Positions 6,895 to 13,661 are shown, numbered from the stretch's first letter. The stretch is 13,661 nt of DNA from an uncultured Planctomycetaceae bacterium (GCA_903921945.1 CAIXSC010000114.1:1-13661), one strand, 5' to 3'. The notes: a model not told the origin generated them from the sequence alone. Program-made: numbers and translations.

Positions 6895-7746
6895 TCAAAA
6901 CTTTGGCCGGACGAGGTTCGCGACCCAGACAATGCCCAGTCCCTGGGCAACGAGCGCGGCGGCGACAACATACTGCCCGATCGTCGATCCGAGAAACCCG
7001 AGCATCCGATCGGGATCGTTCCGCCACATGAGGAGCGCGATAAAGTAGCTGACCGCCAGCATCACGGCGACCGACGCCCGGGCCTGGGCAGTGACCGCCT
7101 GGATGCGCCGGCCGATTTCCATGCGGTCGCGAACCGTGCGCCCCACCGTCGCCAGTGTTTCCGCCAAACCGCCACCAACCTGCAGATTCACGGTCATTGC
7201 TGTGGCGAACAGGCGGAAGGTCTCCAGCGGCACGCGACGCGCAAGCGATTCGAAGGCGTCGGCCGGGTTGTCGCCCAACCGGATCCTGGCGAGCAGGTCT
7301 TCGATTTGCGGCCGCAGTGGCGGACGAGCCTCGGCGAGGTAGCTTTCGAGCGCCGCCTGGGGCGAGGCGCCGACCCGCACCGCCGCGATCATCAAATCGA
7401 TGGCGTCGGCAAGTTGGCTTTCAATCCGCGCATGCCGCCGCTGTTGAAGGATGATGTCGGCCTGCCACGCGCAGAGGCCGGCCACCGAGGCGAGCGCCGC
7501 CGTGTAGATCCAGGGAAACGGGGCGAACAACCAGCCCAGCAGACCGACAACGCCGCCGACCACCCACGGCACCCAGCGTTGTCGTGGCGCGAACGGACGG
7601 ATCCGCGGCGCAACAGGTTTCTCAACCCGCGGAAGCAAGCGGTCGCGGGCGATCCGCCGGGTCCGGGCGGCGCGCAGCAACCAGCCGATCGCCAGCCCGA
7701 GGCCGCCGAGCAACACGGGTCCCGCGATCCACCGCCAATCAGGCAC
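6895..7746 (-). CDS. tadB: Tad pilus platform protein TadB (T2SS F domain)
   Basis: A 283-residue inner-membrane platform subunit of the Tad pilus. Hydrophobic helices lie near 8-24, 58-75 and 77-95, and at the C-terminus near 225-241 and 256-276. The T2SSF domain covers about 112-240 with the conserved GGGLAETLATVGRTVRDR (191-208). It begins at a GTG whose first eight bases (GTGCCTGA) overlap the tadA stop, a classic coupled start, and its stop lies 6 bp before tadC. TadB normally contacts TadA directly and forms a complex with TadC, which fits the gene order here. Confidence 0.9.
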   Translation of the reverse strand: MPDWRWIAGPVLLGGLGLAIGWLLRAARTRRIARDRLLPRVEKPVAPRIRPFAPRQRWVPWVVGGVVGLLGWLFAPFPWIYTAALASVAGLCAWQADIILQQRRHARIESQLADAIDLMIAAVRVGASPQAALESYLAEARPPLRPQIEDLLARIRLGDNPADAFESLARRVPLETFRLFATAMTVNLQVGGGLAETLATVGRTVRDRMEIGRRIQAVTAQARASVAVMLAVSYFIALLMWRNDPDRMLGFLGSTIGQYVVAAALVAQGLGIVWVANLVRPKF

Positions 7747-9208
7747 GCGTCGATTCCCCGTTACGTTGGAACCACGACATCGGCACGTCGATGCCCCGTT
7801 CCCGCAGTTCCCCCACGACCCGCGGCACCACCCCGGTCGCGGCGAACCGGCCCTCGATCAACCGTCCTCGCCGCCCCTGCCGCTCGAAGCGGAAAATGTC
7901 CTGCAACTGGATCGTCAGCCCCTCAATCCCGCTCAGCTCGGCGATGCTATCGACGCGGCGCACGCCGTCTTCGAACCGCCGCACATGCACGACAAAGTGC
8001 AGCGCCGAGCCAATCTGTTCGCGAATCGCCCGCGACGGCAATTCCATGCCCGCCATGAGCACCATGGTTTCGAGCCGCGCGAGGGCGTCCCGCGGGCTGT
8101 TGGCGTGAATCGTGGTCAGGCCGCCGTCGTGACCGGTGTTCATCGCCTGCAGCATGTCGATCGCTTCGCCGCTGCGCACTTCGCCGACGATGATTCGGTC
8201 GGGACGCATCCGCAACGCGTTGATGACCAAGTCCCGCGCCATGATCCGGCCATGGCCTTCCGCGTTCGCCGGCCGGGTCTCCATGCGGACCACATGTTCC
8301 TGGTCCAGAATCAATTCGGCCGCGTCCTCGATCGTCACGATCCGTTCACCCGGCGGAATCGCCTCCGCGATCGCTCCGAGGAATGTCGACTTGCCCGCTC
8401 CCGTGCCGCCCGAAACCAGGACGTTCTTCCGCGCGCGGACAATGCAGTCAAGGAACGCCATGATTTCAGGCGAGAACATGCCGAGCCGCAACAACTCGTC
8501 GCGCCGCAAGCGGCGTTTCCCAAACCGGCGTATCGAGAGCGTGGGACCATCGAGCGACACGGGCGGCAAGGTCGCGTTGACGCGGCTGCCGTCCGCCAAC
8601 CGCGCGTCGACCATCGGCGACGACTCGTCGATCCGCCGGCCCACTCGCGCCGCGATCCGCTGGATGATCCGCACCAAATGATCGTTGTCGCGAAACCGGA
8701 CCGAGGTCTTTTCCAGCCGCCCGAATCGTTCGACATAAACCTTGTCGAACCGGTTCACCAAGATGTCGCTGACCGCCGGATCGAGCATCAAGGTGGCGAG
8801 CGGCCCGACACCCAGCGTCTCTTCCAGCAATTCGTCGCCGATCCGGCCGCGTTCCGCCTCGTTGAGCGCGACATCGCCCTCCGCGAGCACCCGCGCGACA
8901 AACTCGCGAACCGCGATCGACAAGTTCTCTTCGCTCGCCCCGAGCAAATTGCGGCCGTCAAGCTCGTTGAGCAATCGTTCATGCAACGCGCCCTTCACCG
9001 CTTCGTAGTCGGCGGCATCGAGCGTTCCGGGGTTCGACGGGACGGAAGCCGCTGTTCGTGCCGCCGTCCGCGCGGCGGTCCGCGTTACCGCCCGCGGGCC
9101 GTCCGCGTCGCGGGCCTCTTTGGAATCGCGTAGCCGCTCCGAAGGCAACTGGAATTGGCTTCGCGACAACAGCGCGCGGGGATCGTCGGAAGGCGGTGTC
9201 GTGGCCAC
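7739..9208 (-). CDS. tadA: Tad pilus assembly ATPase TadA/CpaF
   Basis: A 489-residue cytoplasmic secretion ATPase of the VirB11/CpaF type that powers Flp pilus assembly. Residues 1-60 are a variable, Arg/Ala-rich tail with three RTAA copies (43-54). The N-terminal domain follows (about 65-230), then the RecA-like motor: Walker A GGTGAGKS (267-274, Lys273), Walker B IIVGEV (339-344, Glu343) and the His box GLTTIHANSPRDALARLE (363-380). All motor motifs are intact and the C-terminus is typical. I set the start at the GTG at 9208 because GGGGAGGA (9218-9225) sits 9 bp upstream inside the end of tadZ, which stops only 2 bp before this GTG. The frame is open to 9325, but that extension would run deep into tadZ. 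Confidence 0.93.
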   Translation of the reverse strand: MATTPPSDDPRALLSRSQFQLPSERLRDSKEARDADGPRAVTRTAARTAARTAASVPSNPGTLDAADYEAVKGALHERLLNELDGRNLLGASEENLSIAVREFVARVLAEGDVALNEAERGRIGDELLEETLGVGPLATLMLDPAVSDILVNRFDKVYVERFGRLEKTSVRFRDNDHLVRIIQRIAARVGRRIDESSPMVDARLADGSRVNATLPPVSLDGPTLSIRRFGKRRLRRDELLRLGMFSPEIMAFLDCIVRARKNVLVSGGTGAGKSTFLGAIAEAIPPGERIVTIEDAAELILDQEHVVRMETRPANAEGHGRIMARDLVINALRMRPDRIIVGEVRSGEAIDMLQAMNTGHDGGLTTIHANSPRDALARLETMVLMAGMELPSRAIREQIGSALHFVVHVRRFEDGVRRVDSIAELSGIEGLTIQLQDIFRFERQGRRGRLIEGRFAATGVVPRVVGELRERGIDVPMSWFQRNGESTRA

Positions 9209-9210
9209 TG

Positions 9211-10563
9211 CTAACTGTCCTCCCCGAAGTCGGCGTCGGTTGATCGCGGGGCGTTGTTCGGCCCGGATTGCGAGTTCACCGTCGTTCCCGGATTCGAACT
9301 CGGCGAACTGCCGGTCCGTGACCATTCGCGGGGCGCCGCCGACCGGTCGGTGGGCGAAGACGAGCCGACAGACGCCGAGGCCTCGCGTTCGCCGGCCGCG
9401 CGCAGGCTGTCGATGTCAGTCACCAGCGGCAACATGCCTTTGCCCGGCTGCCACCAGCGGCTGGCGGAAAGAATGAAGGGCCGGCCGAGATTCGCGGCTG
9501 ACTGGATTTTGCGATGGGCCGGAATGACGAAATCGATCGGCAGCTCCAACCGCCGCTCGGTGTCCGCCAGCGACGGATTGCCGGCCGCCGTTGTGTACTG
9601 GTTCAGCACCACTCGGACGACGTCGGGGCCGAACCCCAGCTGCTTCAACAACTGAATGAAAGCGGCGCCGCCGATCAGCGTCGGCACGACGTTCTCCAAC
9701 ACCACGTACGCGCGGGTGCTGAGATCCAGGGCCGCCATCACGATGCCGTCCAAGAGCGGAAACGTGTCGACAATCACAATGTCGTAGGTGCGGCGCGCGA
9801 GCGTCAGCAATTGGGAAATGAACGCGGCGTCGATCTCCGCCGCTTGAGCGGCCGTGGCTGGCGCGGCGAGCAGATCGAGGCCGCTTTCGTGCGGCGCGGC
9901 GAGCTGTCGTAACAACGTTTCATCCAGCCGATCGCGTTGCCGCAACGCGTCGTGCAACGTCGTGGCGGGACGCAAATCGAGCAACGTGGCGCAGACTCCC
10001 ATCTGGATCGAGCAATCGACCAACAACACCCGCTCGGGCCGCCGCATCGCGACACCCACCGCCGCGTTGACCGCCATCGTCGACTTGCCGACGCCTCCCT
10101 TGTTGCTCACGAACGATACGAGCGCGCCGAGCGTCGCGGCCGCCGCCACCCGTTGCCGCGCGATCCGTTCGAAGAGCTCGGACAAGTCCTGCAACGCAAT
10201 CGGCCGACGCAGAAAATCCTGAATGCCCGCGCGGATCGCCTGGATCATCAACGCGCTTTCCGAAGTCTCCGGCGGGAAGTCCTCGGATCGGAACGCGGCG
10301 ACCAGCTTCATTCGCGGCGCCACCGCCTGCAGCTCGGCCGCGAGCGACCGCAGCCGCGGCAAATCGTCGGTCAATTCCAACACGCAGCCGTCCGGCTGCA
10401 ATTGCCGCGCAAGCTCGACCGCGCTGTGAAACTCCCGCGTCGATCGACAACGAACACGGGAACCCGCCAGCCGACGCAATCCGCTCTCGACCTCCTCGGC
10501 GAGCCCAAGTCCGGATTCGACCACCAGCACAAGCGGACTGCCGCTAGATTCCGAAGACGCCAT
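9211..10563 (-). CDS. tadZ: Tad pilus localisation ATPase TadZ/CpaE (MinD/ParA-like)
   Basis: A 450-residue protein of the CpaE/TadZ family, which places the Tad machine at a cell pole or site. Residues 8-135 look like an atypical receiver domain (LVLVVESGLGLAEEVESGL, later AIRAGIQDFLRRP), as usual for TadZ. The MinD/ParA-like domain (about 145-385) carries the deviant Walker A SNKGGVGKST (153-162), a Walker A' segment VDCSIQMG (182-189) that keeps the first Asp but has Ser where ParA has Asp, and Walker B DIVIVDTFP (261-269). Residues 391-450 are a Ser/Pro/Asn/Gly-rich tail, probably disordered. The ATG at 10563 lies 45 bp after the cpaB stop, with only a weak purine stretch before it. The stop is 2 bp before the tadA GTG. 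Confidence 0.9.
   Translation of the reverse strand: MASSESSGSPLVLVVESGLGLAEEVESGLRRLAGSRVRCRSTREFHSAVELARQLQPDGCVLELTDDLPRLRSLAAELQAVAPRMKLVAAFRSEDFPPETSESALMIQAIRAGIQDFLRRPIALQDLSELFERIARQRVAAAATLGALVSFVSNKGGVGKSTMAVNAAVGVAMRRPERVLLVDCSIQMGVCATLLDLRPATTLHDALRQRDRLDETLLRQLAAPHESGLDLLAAPATAAQAAEIDAAFISQLLTLARRTYDIVIVDTFPLLDGIVMAALDLSTRAYVVLENVVPTLIGGAAFIQLLKQLGFGPDVVRVVLNQYTTAAGNPSLADTERRLELPIDFVIPAHRKIQSAANLGRPFILSASRWWQPGKGMLPLVTDIDSLRAAGEREASASVGSSSPTDRSAAPREWSRTGSSPSSNPGTTVNSQSGPNNAPRSTDADFGEDS
9218..9225 (-). promoter_or_regulatory. Ribosome binding site that fixes the tadA start
   Basis: On the minus strand GGGGAGGA lies 9 bp before the GTG at 9208. It is the strongest Shine-Dalgarno in the operon and argues against an upstream start inside tadZ. 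Confidence 0.75.
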
Positions 10564-10608
10564 CGTACGACTTTCGCGAGAGGCAACGCCGCGACTCGCC
10601 GGCGGCGG

Positions 10609-12246
10609 CTAAGGGGACGGAGCCGGTCGACTGGGCGCGGGCCGGTCGGTGGAAGGCCGAGCCGGCGACCGCATTGTATCCAAGCCCGCATCCGCCGCAG
10701 GCCATTCGCCCGTGGCGAACACTTCCAGCTCGCGACGGCGGCCAGTGATCTGTTCGATGACTTGAAGCTGCTCGACCGGCGAACGATCCACCTGGATCCG
10801 GGGCGCCGTGCCGTCCGCGGGCTGGCCGGAACGGGCGACGCAGACGACTTCGATCCCCAGCGAGATCGCTTTCGTCACAGGGACCACCTCCTGCGGCGCG
10901 ACCGCGATCGTGCGGCGATCGCCCGCTTCGCTTCCGGCGACCAGCGTCGCATCCTCCGCCAGCACTTGAATCGTGGCGCGGCGCTGCAGGCTCCCGACCA
11001 GCCGTTCGCGGCCCGTGATCGTTTCCTGGCCCAGCCCCAGCCGCAGTTGCGGCAACTCCCGACGCAGATCGACGGGCATCGCCGCCAGCAGATCGAATCG
11101 GTCGCCACGCCGCAGCTCGGAAATGCCGGGAATCCGATCGGCCGCGACAAGGAGCGCCAGCTTGCCCGCCGGCACACCGCCCGCGACCCCTTCCGCCGTT
11201 CCCTCGGGCAGAAAATCGCCTTCGGTGAACAGGTGGCCCGGGCCCACGTCGACCGCCAACACGCGGCCGATCAACTGCTTCGGTTCGCGCAGCCAGGCCG
11301 GGTCGAGTTTCTCGGGCGCGAAGTGAAACAACTTCGGCAGGCCGCTGGCCGGATCGGCGAGGTGATCGGGACGCAGCTTCGTGAGCGCCGGCAACGCGGC
11401 AACGGAAGCTGGAACCGCCACCATGCCGGTCAAATCCGGGCCCGTGTCCTCGTCGATGTGCGTCTCTTCCGGCCGGCCCGAACGAGCGACACTGAACAAC
11501 TGGCGGCTCGCCGCCAGCGCCGCCGTCAGCGGCGCGACTTCCTCCGGCTGGATCGCCACCGTGTTCTCGCCAGTCGTCGACCCGTCCGCAATCATCTGGC
11601 CCGCGCGGACCAGCAACCGCACGCCGCTGCGCGTTGCGAGCGTGCCGAGCACCAGCGGTTGCGGTTCCAAACCGCCTTGCAGGGCGGCCGCCTGCGGTTC
11701 AGCCGGCTCCGCCTCTTCGTCAGCCGGCGACGCGCTGAGTATGTCAAACCGGTCGCCGCGCTTCAGCAATTGCAGGCCGGCCACCGCGCCGGCCTTCACC
11801 GATATGGCTCGCTGACCCGCGGGAATCCCCGCGACCAACCCGGGCCGCGTGCCTTTGGGAAGAAAATCCGCCTCCGTTAAAATCATCCCCGCGGGCTTGT
11901 CCCGCGACAAAACCCGGCCCACGATCAATGACAGATCGCGCAGCATTTCGGGCCTGGTCACCGTCTGGGGAATCCAGATCACATTCAGTTCGCGCGTCGC
12001 CGGCTGGAGCAGGTCATCGCGAGTGAGCGTCGCGTAGGCTGTCACCGAACGGGCCAAAGCCGGATAGGCGATCTGCCCCGAACGATCCACGGCCGACGGG
12101 CCAGCGATTGGCGAATTCAACGAGAAATAGCCGGTGGCGTACAATAATCCAGCCAATCCGCCACCGCCCGCCACCAGCGCGAACAACCCCAGGCCGAGCA
12201 TCACGAAGACGCTCGGACCCCGCGAGGTGGTCGTGCGGTTTCTCAT
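10609..12246 (-). CDS. cpaB: Tad pilus protein CpaB/RcpC with internal duplication
   Basis: A 545-residue periplasmic/inner-membrane protein of the CpaB/RcpC family, normally about 250-300 residues, which links the platform to the secretin in Tad systems. Residues 12-38 are a membrane anchor. Two copies of the SAF plus RcpC unit follow (about 62-259 and 279-476). Matching landmarks have the same offset of 217 residues: TEADFLPKGT (124) and TEGDFLPEGT (341), GDRFDIL (164) and GDRFDLL (381), VARSGRP (253) and VARSGQP (470). The end (526-545) is a Pro/Ser/Arg tail. The copies are clearly diverged, so the duplication is not recent. The ATG at 12246 has GGGAG (12256-12260) 9 bp upstream; a TTG at 12255 is in frame but overlaps that site. 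It lies 137 bp after tadV. Confidence 0.88.
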   Translation of the reverse strand: MRNRTTTSRGPSVFVMLGLGLFALVAGGGGLAGLLYATGYFSLNSPIAGPSAVDRSGQIAYPALARSVTAYATLTRDDLLQPATRELNVIWIPQTVTRPEMLRDLSLIVGRVLSRDKPAGMILTEADFLPKGTRPGLVAGIPAGQRAISVKAGAVAGLQLLKRGDRFDILSASPADEEAEPAEPQAAALQGGLEPQPLVLGTLATRSGVRLLVRAGQMIADGSTTGENTVAIQPEEVAPLTAALAASRQLFSVARSGRPEETHIDEDTGPDLTGMVAVPASVAALPALTKLRPDHLADPASGLPKLFHFAPEKLDPAWLREPKQLIGRVLAVDVGPGHLFTEGDFLPEGTAEGVAGGVPAGKLALLVAADRIPGISELRRGDRFDLLAAMPVDLRRELPQLRLGLGQETITGRERLVGSLQRRATIQVLAEDATLVAGSEAGDRRTIAVAPQEVVPVTKAISLGIEVVCVARSGQPADGTAPRIQVDRSPVEQLQVIEQITGRRRELEVFATGEWPAADAGLDTMRSPARPSTDRPAPSRPAPSP

Positions 12247-12255
12247 CAGTGGCAA

Positions 12256-12383
12256 CTCCCAAACTGCCGGCCCGCAAGGCGGCGGACCCCGAATGTGGTA
12301 TCGGTCCGCAAGCGGAGTGCCCTTGCATTATGATCGTCAGAAGATTTTCGTCGAGCCGTTCGACGAAGCCCGTCTGGCACGCG
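12256..12383 (-). other. Gap between tadV and cpaB with a small inverted repeat
   Basis: The 137-bp gap holds GCGGACC (12282-12288) and GGTCCGC (12303-12309), a 7-bp stem around a 14-base loop, 36 bp before the cpaB start. It may be a weak regulatory hairpin or chance. The rest shows no gene. Bases 12256-12260 are the cpaB ribosome site. Confidence 0.35.
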
Positions 12384-12875
12384 TCAGACTTGCCACATCG
12401 CCAAACGCCACAAGGCGTTCGGCGCGACCGCGTACATGAGCACCGCTGCCAAGATCGCGGGACCGTAGGCGAAATCACGCTGCTTTCGACCCGCCGCCAC
12501 CGCCGCCAACAAGGCCCCGAACAACGCCGTCCAGAGCAGCACTTCGCCGATCGCCAGTCCCAGTCCCAACCCCAGAGCGACCAGCAACTTCACATCGCCG
12601 CCCGCGACGCCACCGAGATAGTACAGCAGCCCCACGATGCCGGCCGCGAGCAGGCCGCCGAGAACCCCCTCGAGCAGTCTCCACGGCCAAACATCCCCCC
12701 GCTCGAACCACAACCCGACGCCGCAGAGCAACACCGCCAGGCAAGCCGCGTGCGGGATCTCCCGTCGCCGCCAGTCGATGATCGCGGCCCACGCCACCGC
12801 GCCACAAATCGCCCAGATTGCCCAGGAGGACGTAGTCGCCGGACACTCCGACACGCTCGCGGACCACGCGTCCAC
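12384..12875 (-). CDS. tadV: Prepilin peptidase TadV/CpaA (A24 aspartic protease)
   Basis: A 163-residue polytopic membrane peptidase of family A24 that cuts the leader of the Flp prepilin at the cytoplasmic face. The two catalytic aspartates are visible: Asp34 in AAIIDWRRREIPH and Asp94 in GGVAGGDVKLLVALG, the GGDxK motif. About five to six hydrophobic helices surround them, and DFAYGPAILAA near the end is the usual YGPAI-type motif. The short length, without an N-terminal methylase domain, is typical of the Tad peptidase. The start is uncertain: GGGAGG (12883-12888) is 7 bp from the GTG at 12875 and 4 bp from the GTG at 12878, while a TTG at 12890 would overlap that site. It follows flp, its likely substrate gene. 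Confidence 0.88.
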   Translation of the reverse strand: MDAWSASVSECPATTSSWAIWAICGAVAWAAIIDWRRREIPHAACLAVLLCGVGLWFERGDVWPWRLLEGVLGGLLAAGIVGLLYYLGGVAGGDVKLLVALGLGLGLAIGEVLLWTALFGALLAAVAAGRKQRDFAYGPAILAAVLMYAVAPNALWRLAMWQV

Positions 12876-12898
12876 CACAACGCCTCCCAAAACACGAA

Positions 12899-12940
12899 TC
12901 GGTTCCCCTATCCGCAGGAGAGTCCGAACAGGGGAACCGA
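12899..12940 (-). terminator. Hairpin between flp and tadV (possible attenuator)
   Basis: TCGGTTCCCCT (12899-12909) and AGGGGAACCGA (12930-12940) are perfect 11-bp arms around a 20-base loop. On the minus strand it is followed by TTCGTGTTTT and then at once by the tadV ribosome site. It lies where transcription leaves the pilin gene, so partial termination or RNA stabilisation favouring pilin mRNA is plausible. Confidence 0.55.
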
Positions 12941-13022
12941 AACGCGAAATCGACCGTCCTCAAGCACCTCAGGCGAACTCGAACGGGCGGCGACGATCGA
13001 ACGCCACCGCCAACGAATCAGA

Positions 13023-13343
13023 CTAGTCCGGTTCGGCGACCAAACCCGTGATTCCTGGAATACCGACATTGCCCTCGATCGTACCTGGCGACGTGGCGTC
13101 CAGGCGAATCGCACCGTCCACGCTCGTCGTGTTCACCAGCTTGCCGCTGACAATCGTTCCGTTGTCATCGGCGTGCGCACCCGGCAAGGCGGCCGCCACC
13201 GTGGCGATCAAATCGTTCGTCTTGTGGCCTAAAATCGCGACGGCTGCCAGCGCGATCAGCGCGATGCCGCCCACCAGAATCCCGTACTCGACCATCCCCT
13301 GGCCCCGCTTATCCCGCAGCAGTCGCTTCAAACCGGTCTTCAT
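13023..13343 (-). CDS. flp: Flp-type pilin (Tad pilus major subunit) with C-terminal extension
   Basis: A 106-residue prepilin. The basic leader ends at G14, followed by QGMVEYG, so cleavage after G14 puts Glu at +5 and Tyr at +6, the Flp signature. Residues 21-40 (GILVGGIALIALAAVAILG) are the hydrophobic polymerisation helix. Typical Flp pilins end after about 50-65 residues; this one continues for about 50 more (57-106) in a polar, Gly/Thr/Val/Ile-rich segment likely to be beta-structured and surface exposed. That tail holds two N-x-T sequons (N61-G-T and N71-T-T). The ATG at 13343 has AAGGGG (13351-13356) 7 bp upstream; a GTG at 13349 is in frame but too close to that site. It is the first gene of the Tad operon. 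Confidence 0.92.
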   Translation of the reverse strand: MKTGLKRLLRDKRGQGMVEYGILVGGIALIALAAVAILGHKTNDLIATVAAALPGAHADDNGTIVSGKLVNTTSVDGAIRLDATSPGTIEGNVGIPGITGLVAEPD

Positions 13344-13407
13344 TCGCACACCCCTTTGAAATGGCTATGACTGTCAATAACATCTCGTGGCTATTTGCAA
13401 TCGAGTT

Positions 13408-13417
13408 GCAAGCTTGC
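13408..13417. promoter_or_regulatory. Palindrome and repeated TTGCAA at the flp transcription start
   Basis: GCAAGCTTGC (13408-13417) is a perfect 10-bp palindrome just downstream of the flp -10 box. TTGCAA also occurs at 13395-13400 and 13406-13411, 11 bp apart (one helical turn). A GCCTGG/CCAGGC inverted pair (13416-13421 and 13439-13444) brackets the promoter. These could be operator half-sites. Confidence 0.4.
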
Positions 13418-13421
13418 CTGG

Positions 13422-13449
13422 ATTATCGGCACAATCGGCCAGGCGTCAA
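13422..13449 (-). promoter_or_regulatory. Sigma70-type promoter of the flp-tad operon
   Basis: On the minus strand, TTGACG (13444-13449) and GATAAT (13422-13427) each match the consensus at five of six positions and have a 16-bp spacer. Transcription would start near 13415, giving a leader of about 70 nt before the flp ATG. Confidence 0.65.
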
Positions 13450-13484
13450 GTTGTCTGCGGGAAAAAATCACGGCGGGGTGGGGT

Positions 13485-13661
13485 ATGGCCACTAGCGGGG
13501 GATTGGGAGCGAGTGAAAAGGCCGAGGGCGCGGCGGAGGGCGGTCGCGCCGCCCGTCGTAGCCGCGTCGCCGCCTGGAATCCGTGGATCGTGCTGGTCGC
13601 CGCCATCCTGCTCGCCTATCACAACAGCTTCGCGGGCAAGTTGGCGTTCGACGACCATGCC
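13485..13661 (+). CDS. N-terminus of a TMTC/GT-C-like polytopic membrane protein (partial)
   Basis: An open frame of 59 codons from the ATG at 13485 runs off the right edge. Residues 1-32 are Gly/Ala/Glu/Arg-rich and cytoplasmic in character. A hydrophobic helix follows (about 33-46, WIVLVAAILLAYHN), then SFAGKLAFDDHA, closely resembling the YxNSFxGxFVFDDH start of TMTC-like proteins. Those are membrane GT-C glycosyltransferase-like proteins with C-terminal TPRs, common in planctomycetes. The Asp pair (residues 56-57) corresponds to the DD of the first extracytoplasmic loop in GT-C enzymes. GGGGTGGGG directly precedes the ATG as a poor ribosome site. It diverges from flp across a 141-bp shared control region. 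The remainder of the gene is not in the window, so the glycosyltransferase call is inferred. Confidence 0.65.
   Translation, partial: MATSGGLGASEKAEGAAEGGRAARRSRVAAWNPWIVLVAAILLAYHNSFAGKLAFDDHA

Noticed and set aside
7766..9133. Long plus-strand open frame opposite tadA
   Set aside because: High-GC antisense shadow: His/Arg/Asp-rich composition, no motif, while the minus strand carries a complete CpaF ATPase.
9937..11880. Very long plus-strand open frame opposite tadZ and cpaB (647 codons)
   Set aside because: It crosses two well-supported minus-strand genes and is Arg/Gln/His-rich throughout, as expected of a shadow frame in GC-rich DNA.
12108..13232. Plus-strand open frame opposite cpaB, tadV and flp
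   Set aside because: It spans three recognised genes and their gaps, has no domain or ribosome site, and shows shadow composition.
13372..13377. Second -35 box (TTGACA) for flp on the minus strand
   Set aside because: A -10 box at normal spacing would fall on the ribosome site and start codon, and no TATAAT-like hexamer is there.

Overview
The window looks like a GC-rich bacterial chromosome segment, most likely from a planctomycete. I infer this from several traits: a secreted protein with a Gly/Pro-rich linker after a short helical repeat, a glycine-rich GGGQGAFIG-type Gfo/Idh/MocA oxidoreductase, a decayed GxxExxY gene flanked by CACGAAG-type repeats, a Flp pilin with a long C-terminal extension, and a TMTC-like membrane protein. 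No rRNA or other marker gene is present, so the phylum call is inference. I saw no tRNA, rRNA, CRISPR array, intact insertion sequence or origin.

Left part (1-5469). The minus strand holds the first 160 codons of a secreted protein that runs off the left edge. A divergent intergenic region with eight tandem copies of an 8-bp repeat separates it from three plus-strand metabolic genes: an EamA/DMT-type permease, a Gfo/Idh/MocA oxidoreductase and, about 900 bp further on, a rhamnulokinase (rhaB). The gap before rhaB contains a strong 12-bp hairpin, a 19-bp tandem repeat and a decayed GxxExxY (PD-(D/E)XK-like) gene. That decayed gene lies between imperfect 26-bp inverted repeats.

Middle gap (5470-5976). 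rhaB converges on the Tad operon here. The gap holds a probable remnant of an FkbM-family methyltransferase and a degenerate CCGAAA-type repeat.

Right part (5977-13343). This is a tight minus-strand Tad (tight adherence, type IVc pilus) operon, transcribed in the order flp pilin, tadV prepilin peptidase, cpaB/rcpC, tadZ/cpaE, tadA/cpaF ATPase, tadB, tadC. It starts from a good sigma70-type promoter at 13422-13449. The pilin is cut by the peptidase, TadZ and TadA provide positioning and energy, and TadB/TadC form the inner-membrane platform. Three things are odd: CpaB is an internal duplication (two units offset by 217 residues), no CpaC/RcpA secretin or TadD/E/F/G gene lies in the operon, and the pilin has a roughly 50-residue tail beyond the usual Flp length. 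A possible attenuator hairpin separates flp from the rest.

Right edge (13485-13661). A plus-strand gene diverging from flp begins with the N-terminus of a TMTC/GT-C-like polytopic membrane protein. It is cut by the end of the window.
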